Part shown: positions 35,636 through 42,703 of the stretch, piece after piece | How the letters are laid out: every line of letters starts with the position of its first letter | How positions within the stretch are numbered: position 1 is the first letter of the stretch | Origin: Marinobacter sp. EhC06 | Lineage (GTDB): Bacteria > Pseudomonadota > Gammaproteobacteria > Pseudomonadales > Oleiphilaceae | Assembly: GCF_001650915.1 (NCBI RefSeq) | Contig: NZ_LXYO01000023.1 | Span: 744,001-808,000, forward strand | DNA length: 64,000 bases | Direction of reading: 5' to 3' | Made by a program: the position numbers and the translations under genes | The notes under the pieces: model-generated | Databases searched by the model: none | What the model was told of the DNA's origin: nothing | What the model saw: only the letters and a program-made list of their open reading frames with translations

Positions 35636-36647
35636 AACCTCGTATTACGGCCCTACCGCTTGGCAACCCGACCGAGACAGTAGTCCACGTCTTCGTGGGC
35701 AGTTGGATCAGCGTTCCCGGGGTTTTCGCTTTCAGTGGACGGCTGGGCAGAAACTGTCCAAAGAGTATGTTTCCAACGTGGTCCCGGGCGACTTTTTGGA
35801 AACCTGGCTGCCGGGACAGGATGAGGACACTAACTGGTACGTTGAAGACGGCCGAGGTGAAGAGAGGAAGAGAGTTCCGATGGCCTGGATCAACCAGGAA
35901 AGCATTCGCTGGGCTACGCTGCCAGGCTCTTCTTGGCGATGGTTATTGCTCAAAGTATTTGCGAAGTTTACGTTGATTTTAGGAGGAGTGGGAATTTTCC
36001 TCGCTTCCGTGGCTGTTACGCTCCTTCTTGATGTTAGCGCTGAAGAAAAGAGGCAGTTATTCCTAGAGGGCTTTTTGCCGATACTTGTCTATGGAGGGGG
36101 CGGCTGCGCTCTCATTTGGGGGTGTGTCAGCCTCATCGAACACCTCTTCCCCAGCTGGATCTACAAAGACCCCAAAGGCCCTCTTTGGGAATTCAACCGC
36201 CGAACCGGCCTCGTCACCGCCTTCCGCAATCCCAAGAAAAAGCGGGACGCTGGACAGATTGCCTGGCAATCACCGTTTGCCGAATTTGATGGCTATGTCC
36301 ACACTGGCCCGACGCACCAGGGCTTACCTCTTTATTACGGTGCGATGGTTCATCGTTTCCGGGAAGAGGCGCTGCCGCTGACCGACTTCCAGGCTGCGTC
36401 CAGCAACGATGAAGACCACAAGGCCCTATGGAATTTCTGGCTGCAATACATGGACAGCACCGCCCCGCTGCCAGATATTCCGCTGTTTGAGCCGCATCGT
36501 CACAAGGACCCGGTGACCGCCGAGCATGACAAACGCATCGGCCGAAATCCCCGTTACTGGCGGGATATGGACGAGGCCACCTACAAACAGAAAACGGACG
36601 AGATGTACAAACGCTGTCTCAAAGTCTTCAGTTTCGCCAGCAGGTGA
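35628..36647 (+). CDS. Two-helix membrane protein, probable orphan immunity protein
   Basis: 339 residues with two membrane helices at about 108-130 and 145-168 (FTLILGGVGIFLASVAVTLLL, LPILVYGGGGCALIWGCVSL). Downstream is a soluble region WEFNRRTGLVTAFRNPKKKR and a C-terminal WRDMDEATYKQKTDEMYKRC. The overall plan (N-terminal soluble part, two helices, then a strand-rich domain starting with R-x-G-x-V) resembles the two immunity paralogues, with little sequence identity. GAGGAAGC precedes the start. Position behind a broken coding fragment suggests immunity kept after loss of its toxin; this is inference. Confidence 0.65.
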   Translation: MSETSYYGPTAWQPDRDSSPRLRGQLDQRSRGFRFQWTAGQKLSKEYVSNVVPGDFLETWLPGQDEDTNWYVEDGRGEERKRVPMAWINQESIRWATLPGSSWRWLLLKVFAKFTLILGGVGIFLASVAVTLLLDVSAEEKRQLFLEGFLPILVYGGGGCALIWGCVSLIEHLFPSWIYKDPKGPLWEFNRRTGLVTAFRNPKKKRDAGQIAWQSPFAEFDGYVHTGPTHQGLPLYYGAMVHRFREEALPLTDFQAASSNDEDHKALWNFWLQYMDSTAPLPDIPLFEPHRHKDPVTAEHDKRIGRNPRYWRDMDEATYKQKTDEMYKRCLKVFSFASR

Positions 36648-36746
36648 GCTTACCTGCTCCTCGCTGAGGTGCTAGGCTTCCAACGACGTAGAAGGCATAT
36701 CCTCGCTGGTGCGCCAAGGATTTAACGAAGTGAAAAGGAGTTCTTT

Positions 36747-37196
36747 GTGAAAGCATTTCTGGTTCTGATCTCTCTCTGTCTTATCCCCCTCTCCGCAAAC
36801 GCCGGCGTCTACAAATGGGTCGATGCCAACGGCCAGACCCATTTCGGGGACCGTCCACCGGCTCAGGGGACATCCAGTGAAGTTGCGGTGAAGGCCGCTC
36901 CGGCGAGTGTGGATGCGGGTGCCCGGGAGCGACATCAGAAGATGACCGAGTTTCTGGAACAGCAGCAGGAAGAGCGAGAGGCACGTCAGGCAGCCAATGC
37001 CAAGGCTGAAGAGAAAGCGGAGAAGCAAGCCGAGCTGTGCAGAAAGCTTCGGGCGCGCCTCAAGCATCTGGCCAGCGTCTCAACCTTTTACAACATTAAC
37101 GATCAGGGCGAGCGGGTCTATGTGAATGAGGACGAGAACACCCGTATTCGTGAGGATTTCCGGAAAAAGGTGAGGAGCACCTGCGGAAACGACTGA
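36747..37196 (+). CDS. DUF4124-domain secreted protein
   Basis: 149 residues from a GTG with AAAAGGAG upstream. A signal peptide (AFLVLISLCLIPLSANA) is followed at once by the DUF4124 motif GVYKWVDANGQTHFGDRPP, a small domain common in gammaproteobacterial envelope proteins. The rest is a charged coiled coil (about 65-110) and a C-terminal segment VYVNEDENTRIREDFRKKV with one Cys. The function of the family is not known. The gene separates the effector island from the intact ligase gene. Confidence 0.85.
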   Translation: MKAFLVLISLCLIPLSANAGVYKWVDANGQTHFGDRPPAQGTSSEVAVKAAPASVDAGARERHQKMTEFLEQQQEEREARQAANAKAEEKAEKQAELCRKLRARLKHLASVSTFYNINDQGERVYVNEDENTRIREDFRKKVRSTCGND

Positions 37197-37272
37197 TACG
37201 CGGTTGATGACCAGGGGCGGAAAGGAAGTCTGGCCTCTGTAGGAAAAAGCAACTGAGAGCAAAGGAATTGCC

Positions 37273-38127
37273 ATGTCTTTTCGATTATTCAGCGCCGTGC
37301 TGCCGGTGCTGATTTCCCTTCTGTTTTCCCCCGTGGCGGTAGCGAAACCGCCCGAGCTGACACTTGCCAACGTGTATCAAATGGGCATGCCGCTGGACGG
37401 CTACTGGGTCAGTGAAAAGCTCGACGGGGTGCGCGCATACTGGACAGGCGAGCGATTTCTTTCCCGTGGCGGTCATGAGTATCGAGCGCCCGGTTGGTTC
37501 ACCAGAGGGTTTCCGGCGCATCCCCTGGACGGTGAGCTCTGGATGGGGCGCGGCCGTTTTGCGGAATTGTCAGGAGCGGTGCGTCAGGTGGTGCCCGATG
37601 ATGACGATTGGCGGCGGATTCGGTTCATGGTGTTTGATCTTCCGGATCAGAAGGCTACCTTCGATCAACGCCTGGTCCGGCTGAAGGCGTTGATCGAGAA
37701 AGTCGGGTCACCCCATATGGCGCTTGTCGATCAGCAGCGAGCGAGCAGCCATGAGGATTTGATGCTGCGTCTGGACAAGGTGGTGGCTGGTGGGGGCGAG
37801 GGCTTGATGCTGCGGCTGGGCGCCAGTGGTTACCGAAGTGGGCGCTCGAATGATCTGCTGAAAGTGAAACGGTATCAGGATGCCGAAGCAGTGGTGGTTC
37901 ATCACCTGCCGGGCAAGGGCAAATACGAGGGGCTGATGGGGTCACTGCTGGTGGAGTTGGAAGATGGCAGGCAATTCCGGATTGGTTCCGGGTTCAGCGA
38001 CTCCGAGCGAGCCTCACCTCCAAAACCCGGAACCACGATCACATTCAAGTACTATGGCCTCACCGCCACTGGTCTGCCTCGCTTTGCCAGCTTTCTCCGT
38101 ATCCGGAACGATGAACCTGCGCGGTAA
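37273..38127 (+). CDS. ligE: Periplasmic ATP-dependent DNA ligase (LigE type)
   Basis: 284 residues. A signal peptide (LLFSPVAVA-KPPEL) indicates export. Nucleotidyltransferase motif I is SEKLDGVRAYW with the adenylated Lys at about 47, motif III is FMVFDLPD, motif IV GGEGLMLR and motif V LLKVKRY; the short OB-fold (about 205-280) has GSGFSD and ITFKYYGLT. It is the minimal ligase with no extra DNA-binding domain. LigE enzymes seal nicks and have been linked to DNA uptake or extracellular DNA. A 5' copy with a mutated catalytic Lys lies 2.3 kb upstream. Confidence 0.92.
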   Translation: MSFRLFSAVLPVLISLLFSPVAVAKPPELTLANVYQMGMPLDGYWVSEKLDGVRAYWTGERFLSRGGHEYRAPGWFTRGFPAHPLDGELWMGRGRFAELSGAVRQVVPDDDDWRRIRFMVFDLPDQKATFDQRLVRLKALIEKVGSPHMALVDQQRASSHEDLMLRLDKVVAGGGEGLMLRLGASGYRSGRSNDLLKVKRYQDAEAVVVHHLPGKGKYEGLMGSLLVELEDGRQFRIGSGFSDSERASPPKPGTTITFKYYGLTATGLPRFASFLRIRNDEPAR

Positions 38128-38242
38128 TTGGGCGCGCAGGCGTACTGGCGCTTGACGGGGATCAAGACTGACGAAGGCAGCGAGCCCTACACTGAAATGA
38201 GTCAACTTCATCTCATCCCCCACAGTCACGGAGACTGCGCGA

Positions 38243-38500
38243 ATGTCCCTGGAAAAACACGATCTGATTCACGAACTGCCCGAATCCAAAGAAGCCATTC
38301 ATCTGCTGAAGACCAACAGCCATCACTTCGCCAAGCTGTTTGATGAATATCATGAGGCGGACCATGCCGTTCATCGCATTGAAACTGGCGCTGAAAACAC
38401 GTCCGATGAATACCTCGAAACCCTCAAGAAGAAGCGACTGAACCTGAAGGATCAGCTGTTCGCGATGATTCGTGAATACGAAGCCTCAACGGCAGGCTGA
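38243..38500 (+). CDS. DUF465 (YdcH-like) small protein
   Basis: 85 residues with the DUF465 pattern: HDLIHELPESKEAIHLLKTN, then F.KLFDEYHEADHAVHRIE and a C-terminal LKKKRLNLKDQLFAMIREYE. It forms a helical hairpin and is cytoplasmic. Members are abundant small proteins of unknown function. It is preceded by CACGGAGAC and is followed by a gene with its own control region. Confidence 0.88.
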   Translation: MSLEKHDLIHELPESKEAIHLLKTNSHHFAKLFDEYHEADHAVHRIETGAENTSDEYLETLKKKRLNLKDQLFAMIREYEASTAG

Positions 38501-38511
38501 GCATCACGCCC

Positions 38512-38541
38512 TCGTAACAAAAACGTCGTTCCGTCGTAACC
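38512..38541 (+). promoter_or_regulatory. Tandem 11-base repeats, Pho-box-like
   Basis: TCGTAAC occurs at 38512 and 38534, exactly 22 bases (two helical turns) apart, with a weaker ACGTCGT between them. The 11-base spacing is that of PhoB half-sites, though the sequence departs from the enterobacterial CTGTCAT consensus. The downstream gene encodes a secreted phosphodiesterase, a classic phosphate-starvation target. Confidence 0.4.
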
Positions 38542-38587
38542 CTCCTTGTGAACACTGATGATGCAGTATCATTCATTTCACAAGGAG
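38542..38587 (+). promoter_or_regulatory. Hairpin covering the ribosome-binding site of the phosphodiesterase gene
   Basis: CTCCTTGTGAA (38542-38552) and TTCACAAGGAG (38577-38587) are perfect complements; inside, ATGAT and ATCAT pair again. The right strand contains AAGGAG, the Shine-Dalgarno sequence of the ATG at 38594. If transcribed, the stem would hide the ribosome site. Confidence 0.6.
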
Positions 38588-38593
38588 CTGGTT

Positions 38594-39922
38594 ATGAAGT
38601 TACGCACGATCCTGGGCCTGATGCTATGCACAGTCGCCCTCTCTGTGGCGCAAGCTGCGCCGGGTAAGTCACACCCCGACTCCTGGGTTCCACCTGGTCT
38701 GGATGACTGGAAAGATGTGCCTGCCCAATCCTGGCATAAGCGCGCTGGCGGTAAGCAGCCCATCCATCTGGGGCCAAGGCCGTTATGGCTGGTTGAGAAT
38801 ATGGATGAGGGCCCGCTGAAGGAGCGCCTGCAGTCCTGCAATGCCTGCCATCTCAAGCGTTCTGATTTCTCCATCGGCCACCGTGGTGCACCGCTGCAGT
38901 TTCCCGAACACACCAAGGAGTCCTACGTTGCCGCCGCGCAAATGGGCGCGGGCATTGTGGAATGCGACGTTGCATTCACCAAGGACCGTGAGCTGGTTTG
39001 CCGGCACGCCCAGAACGACCTGCACACCACCACTAACATCGTTGCGGTACCCGAGCTGAACGCCAAGTGCACCCAGCCATTTGTTCCGGCCGATCCGGCC
39101 TCAGGCACACCGGCCCGGGCCGAGTGTCGCACCAGTGATATTACCCTGGCCGAGTTCAAGACCCTGAAGGGCAAGATGGATGCCTACAACCCCATGGCAA
39201 CCACACCGGAGGAGTATCTGGCTGGCACAGCCGACTGGCGCACCGATCTCTATGCCAGCCGGGGTACGCTGATGACTCACAAAGAAAGCATCGAGCTGTT
39301 CAAGGCGCTGGGGGTAAAGTTCACGCCGGAGCTGAAATCGCCGGTGGTGGATATGCCGTTTGAGGGTGACTACAGCCAGCAGGATTATGCCCGCCAGATG
39401 ATCCAGGATTACGTTGATGCCGGAGTTGAGCCGGGGAATGTGTGGCCCCAGTCGTTCAATCTGGAGGATGTGCTGTTCTGGATAAACGAGACGCCCCGGT
39501 TTGGCCGGCAGGCGGTTTTCCTTGATCAGTCAGCGCCCACATCGAAAAACACGTCGTTGGCTTACATGGAGAGTCTTCAGGCACAGGGCGTGAATATTCT
39601 GGCGCCGGCCCTCTGGAAAATGCTGACGCTTGATAGCTACGGTGAAATTGTTCCCTCCGAGTACGCTGAGAATGCCCGCACCGCGGGTCTGGATCTGATT
39701 GCCTGGACGGTTGAACGCAGTGGGCCGCTGGCAAATGGTGGTGGCTGGTATTATCAGACCGTGACCGATGCCATTAACAACGACGGCGACATGCTTACCG
39801 TGATCGATGTTCTGGCTCGTGAGGTGGGTGTAATCGGTATCTTCTCAGACTGGCCGGCGACTACCACGTTTTATGCCAACTGCATGGGGTTGGCGGGGAA
39901 GCCCTTGAAGTCGAACCGATGA
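38594..39922 (+). CDS. Secreted glycerophosphodiester phosphodiesterase
   Basis: 442 residues from the ATG after CAAGGAGCTGGTT; an upstream ATG is inside the hairpin. A signal peptide ([14 protein letters not shown]) is present. The catalytic core starts at [16 protein letters not shown] (about 97), with GIVECDV and the metal-binding HAQNDLH following, and ends with the TIM-barrel strands [11 protein letters not shown] and [10 protein letters not shown]. It hydrolyses glycerophosphodiesters to glycerol 3-phosphate in the periplasm. Just before the core is CNACH, a c-type haem-binding-like motif. Upstream repeats and hairpin suggest tight control. Confidence 0.9.
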   Translation: MKLRTILGLMLCTVALSVAQAAPGKSHPDSWVPPGLDDWKDVPAQSWHKRAGGKQPIHLGPRPLWLVENMDEGPLKERLQSCNACHLKRSDFSIGHRGAPLQFPEHTKESYVAAAQMGAGIVECDVAFTKDRELVCRHAQNDLHTTTNIVAVPELNAKCTQPFVPADPASGTPARAECRTSDITLAEFKTLKGKMDAYNPMATTPEEYLAGTADWRTDLYASRGTLMTHKESIELFKALGVKFTPELKSPVVDMPFEGDYSQQDYARQMIQDYVDAGVEPGNVWPQSFNLEDVLFWINETPRFGRQAVFLDQSAPTSKNTSLAYMESLQAQGVNILAPALWKMLTLDSYGEIVPSEYAENARTAGLDLIAWTVERSGPLANGGGWYYQTVTDAINNDGDMLTVIDVLAREVGVIGIFSDWPATTTFYANCMGLAGKPLKSNR

Positions 39923-40060
39923 GTTAACGGCCGGTAACGTGCGCCTGAATTCCATGTGCTACGCTGGGAAGTGTCTCCGCAAAATATCAATGACTGGCGG
40001 AGCGCTCTTAGCCTGGAATCGCCAAATTAGCAGTAAATTTATTGTTTAAGGAGGCACAAC

Positions 40061-40387
40061 ATGGAAGCCAAATCGACGACTCAGGACGACTACAATCAGG
40101 TCAAGCGTGATCTTCAGGAACTGCGCGAGGATCTGGCCAAGCTGACCCGGACGGTTTCGGAGAGTCAGAAAAGCAACATCAGCAGTCTGCGTGATGAAAT
40201 CCGTCGGGAGAGTCGCGAGGCCCTTGATCAGGTCAGGCAGAGGGGCGATGAGGCGTTGCATCGTGTCAAGGATGCCGGAGACAAAGCGTTTCACGATGTT
40301 GAACACAAGATTGAGGAGCGGCCGTTCCTCAGCATCATCGTCATGTTTCTCGCGGGTATTCTGGTAGGCAAGATGCTTGATCGCTGA
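40061..40387 (+). CDS. DUF883 (YqjD/ElaB-like) membrane-anchored protein
   Basis: 108 residues: a long charged helical region (VKRDLQELREDLAKLTRTV, then repeated Arg/Glu heptads) and a C-terminal membrane helix with the family ending FLSIIVMFLAGILVGKMLDR. YqjD and ElaB are inner-membrane proteins that bind ribosomes in stationary phase in E. coli. AAGGAGGC precedes the ATG. The next gene starts 2 bases after the stop, and the pair resembles the yqjD-yqjE arrangement. Confidence 0.85.
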   Translation: MEAKSTTQDDYNQVKRDLQELREDLAKLTRTVSESQKSNISSLRDEIRRESREALDQVRQRGDEALHRVKDAGDKAFHDVEHKIEERPFLSIIVMFLAGILVGKMLDR

Positions 40388-40389
40388 TC

Positions 40390-40872
40390 ATGCTTGATTC
40401 CCCTCAGGTACGGGGTGCGGTGCGCAAGGCTGCCGCTGCCATCATCGGTTTTTTGCTGGCGATGGTCTTGCTCACCGCCCTGCTGCTGTTCGGATTTTAC
40501 CTGCTTGTTCAGGCAGCCGTCCTTGCGCTGTCACCCTGGCTCGGCGAGGCCGGCGCCATGGGGCTGGCAGGGTTCGTGTGTATGCTCGCACTTGCGCTCG
40601 TCTTCCATCGCCTGACGCGCCCGGTTTCCTCTAGCAAGCGTCCCAAGGAGTCGAATGCTCAATCGGGCTCAGGTATTGATGCCATCCGCAATCTGATCAA
40701 AGAAAACCCCTTGGAAGCTGCCCTAATGGCCTTTGCGGTGGGTATCGCGGAACAGAAAGACCCGCGGCTTAAATCACTGCTTTTGCAAGGCGGCATGGAA
40801 CTGATGAAACAGGCAGAATCCGCAGAGCTTGATGAGTCCACTTCTGGTGAGGATCCACTGAAAGACGATTAA
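40390..40872 (+). CDS. Phage-holin-like (YqjE-type) inner-membrane protein
   Basis: 160 residues. Two membrane helices at about 14-40 and 48-72 (AAIIGFLLAMVLLTALLLFGFYLL in two parts, GAMGLAGFVCMLALALVF) are followed by a cytoplasmic region with PLEAALMAFAVGIAEQKDP and an acidic C-terminus. The layout and the partner upstream fit the YqjE/holin superfamily III group. A precise role is unknown; there are no lysis genes nearby, so a phage function is unlikely. Confidence 0.75.
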   Translation: MLDSPQVRGAVRKAAAAIIGFLLAMVLLTALLLFGFYLLVQAAVLALSPWLGEAGAMGLAGFVCMLALALVFHRLTRPVSSSKRPKESNAQSGSGIDAIRNLIKENPLEAALMAFAVGIAEQKDPRLKSLLLQGGMELMKQAESAELDESTSGEDPLKDD

Positions 40873-41064
40873 GCCTCCGTAGATCCCGGATCCACCGTTT
40901 AAACTGAAGTCCTTGTTTCTCCTAAATTAATTCCGGATTACCAGATCTTAGTCCGGTTTTAACCCGGTTGGGCCAAAATTCCTTGTAGGGTGAGTTCAGG
41001 TAATTGAAAGACAGCTTTCGGTTGCCGGTGAAAGGATATCTGAACTCACCAGGAGGAACGCCTT

Positions 41065-41643
41065 ATGAACTCTGCAATCCGTTTTACCAGTGCCGCACTT
41101 TTCACAGCCTCTTTTGTCACTGCGCCCGCAGCTTTGGCTCAGGGCAGCGTGGAGCGGGACCAGTCAGGCCCCTATATCAGCGGCAGCTACGGTGGCTACA
41201 AATCCCACGGGGGCGAGTTTGAGGATGAGAACGATCTGCTTGGCGCCGCCGTCGGCTACCAGTTTAATCCGTTTTTTGCCCTGGAAGCGGAGTACATCGA
41301 TTTTGGCAACTTTGGCGAGGATAACGTGGAGGGCAAGCTGAAAGGCTTTGGCCTGGGTGCTGTTGGTCGTCTGCCTCTCACTGACAGCTTCGGCGTATAT
41401 GGCAAAGCCGGTGCCTTTGCTTCTGCTTTTGATGTCGACGCATTCAACGAGAGTGAAACCTATGATGAGGTATCGCCCTTTGTGGGTGCCGGTGTGGATT
41501 TCAGGGTAACGCCGGATCTGACGGCATTCGCCGAGTACAATCGCTACAACATCGACATTGATAAAGAGGACTTCAACGGGCAGGTAACCAACAGCGGACC
41601 GGAGTTTGATACCGGCCGGGTCGGCCTGAAGTATCAGTTCTGA
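41065..41643 (+). CDS. Small outer-membrane beta-barrel protein (OmpA-like/OprF-like porin family)
   Basis: 192 residues. A signal peptide ends at ALA-QG. The mature part alternates in an eight-stranded barrel pattern: GPYISGSYGGYKSHG, LLGAAVGYQFNPFFALEAEY, GFGLGAVGRLPL, FGVYGKAGAFAS, VSPFVGAGVDFRV and the terminal FDTGRVGLKYQF, which ends in the Phe that BAM recognises. AGGAGG precedes the ATG. No C-terminal peptidoglycan-binding part is present. The transport or structural role is not evident. Confidence 0.88.
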   Translation: MNSAIRFTSAALFTASFVTAPAALAQGSVERDQSGPYISGSYGGYKSHGGEFEDENDLLGAAVGYQFNPFFALEAEYIDFGNFGEDNVEGKLKGFGLGAVGRLPLTDSFGVYGKAGAFASAFDVDAFNESETYDEVSPFVGAGVDFRVTPDLTAFAEYNRYNIDIDKEDFNGQVTNSGPEFDTGRVGLKYQF

Positions 41644-41650
41644 TGAGTGC

Positions 41651-41677
41651 AAGGCGCAGCGCGAGGCTGCGCCTTTT
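41651..41677 (+). terminator. Intrinsic terminator after the barrel gene
   Basis: AAGGCGCAGC and GCTGCGCCTT (10-bp perfect) followed by a T-run, placed between two convergent genes. Confidence 0.88.
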
Positions 41678-41682
41678 TACAG

Positions 41683-42654
41683 TTACTGAACGTTCTCCTG
41701 TTCGCCAAACCGGTCCGCGAACAATGCCGACGAGAGATACCGCTCTGCAGTATCCGGCAGGACCACCACAATATTCTTACCCTGGTATTCCGGCTGCTTG
41801 CTGATCCGAACCGCAGCTACCACTGCAGCGCCGCAGGAAATACCGCAGAGAATGCCCTCTTCCTGCATCAGCCGGTGGGCCATGTCCATGGCGTCTTCAT
41901 TGGATACCGCTTCCACCTGGTCGACCAGATCAAGATCCAGATTCTTGGGTACGAATCCGGCACCGATGCCCTGAATCTTGTGCGGCGCGGGTTTGGGATC
42001 TTCTCCGTTCATCACCTGACTTATCACCGGGGAATCCGTCGGCTCCACAGCGACGGTGGTAATCTGCTTGCCTTTGGTGCCCTTGATGTAGCGGGATACG
42101 CCAGTCAGCGTACCGCCAGTGCCAACGCCTGCCACGAAGATATCGATTTCACCGTCGGTGTCGTTCCAGATTTCCGGCCCGGTGGTGTCCTCGTGTATTC
42201 GGGGGTTGGCCGGGTTCTGGAACTGCTGGGGCAGAAAATGATTGTCCGGGTCGGCGGCAAAGATTTCTTCGGCCTTGGCGATGGCACCGGGCATACCTTT
42301 GGCAGGTTCGGTCAGTACCAGTTCTGCTCCAAGGGCTTTCAGCACCTTGCGGCGCTCCAGGCTCATGGAAGCGGGCATGGTCAGGACCAGTTTATAGCCC
42401 CGGGCTGCTGCAACAAATGCCAGTGCGATGCCCGTGTTGCCACTGGTGGGCTCCACGATGGTCATGCCGGGTTTCAGAGTGCCGCGCTTTTCAGCGTCCC
42501 AGATCATGGCTGAGCCGATCCGGCATTTGACCGAATAGGCCGGGTTGCGGCCCTCAATCTTGGCCCAGATAGTTGCGCCTTCGTTGACCCGGTTCAGTTT
42601 TACCAGCGGGGTATTGCCAATGGAGAGTGAGTTGTCCTCGTAGATACGTGCCAT
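41683..42654 (-). CDS. cysK: Cysteine synthase A (O-acetylserine sulfhydrylase)
   Basis: 323 residues. The PLP-binding lysine is in [11 protein letters not shown] (about 43), the substrate loop is [18 protein letters not shown] (about 70), and the glycine-rich phosphate loop is [16 protein letters not shown] (about 177). It condenses O-acetylserine and sulfide to cysteine in the cytoplasm. The loop after the lysine reads CRIGSAMI, as in CysK rather than CysM. GGAGAAC precedes the ATG. The terminator of the convergent gene ends within a few bases of the stop. Confidence 0.95.
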   Translation of the reverse strand: MARIYEDNSLSIGNTPLVKLNRVNEGATIWAKIEGRNPAYSVKCRIGSAMIWDAEKRGTLKPGMTIVEPTSGNTGIALAFVAAARGYKLVLTMPASMSLERRKVLKALGAELVLTEPAKGMPGAIAKAEEIFAADPDNHFLPQQFQNPANPRIHEDTTGPEIWNDTDGEIDIFVAGVGTGGTLTGVSRYIKGTKGKQITTVAVEPTDSPVISQVMNGEDPKPAPHKIQGIGAGFVPKNLDLDLVDQVEAVSNEDAMDMAHRLMQEEGILCGISCGAAVVAAVRISKQPEYQGKNIVVVLPDTAERYLSSALFADRFGEQENVQ

Positions 42655-42703
42655 GGCGTTCTCCTTATCCTTGTGTTTTCCCGCATCTTAGCACCACTTC
42701 TGA

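Noticed and set aside
40390..40872. Holin-like protein as part of a lysis cassette
   Set aside because: No endolysin or phage genes are near, and the partner gene upstream is a DUF883 protein as in yqjD-yqjE.
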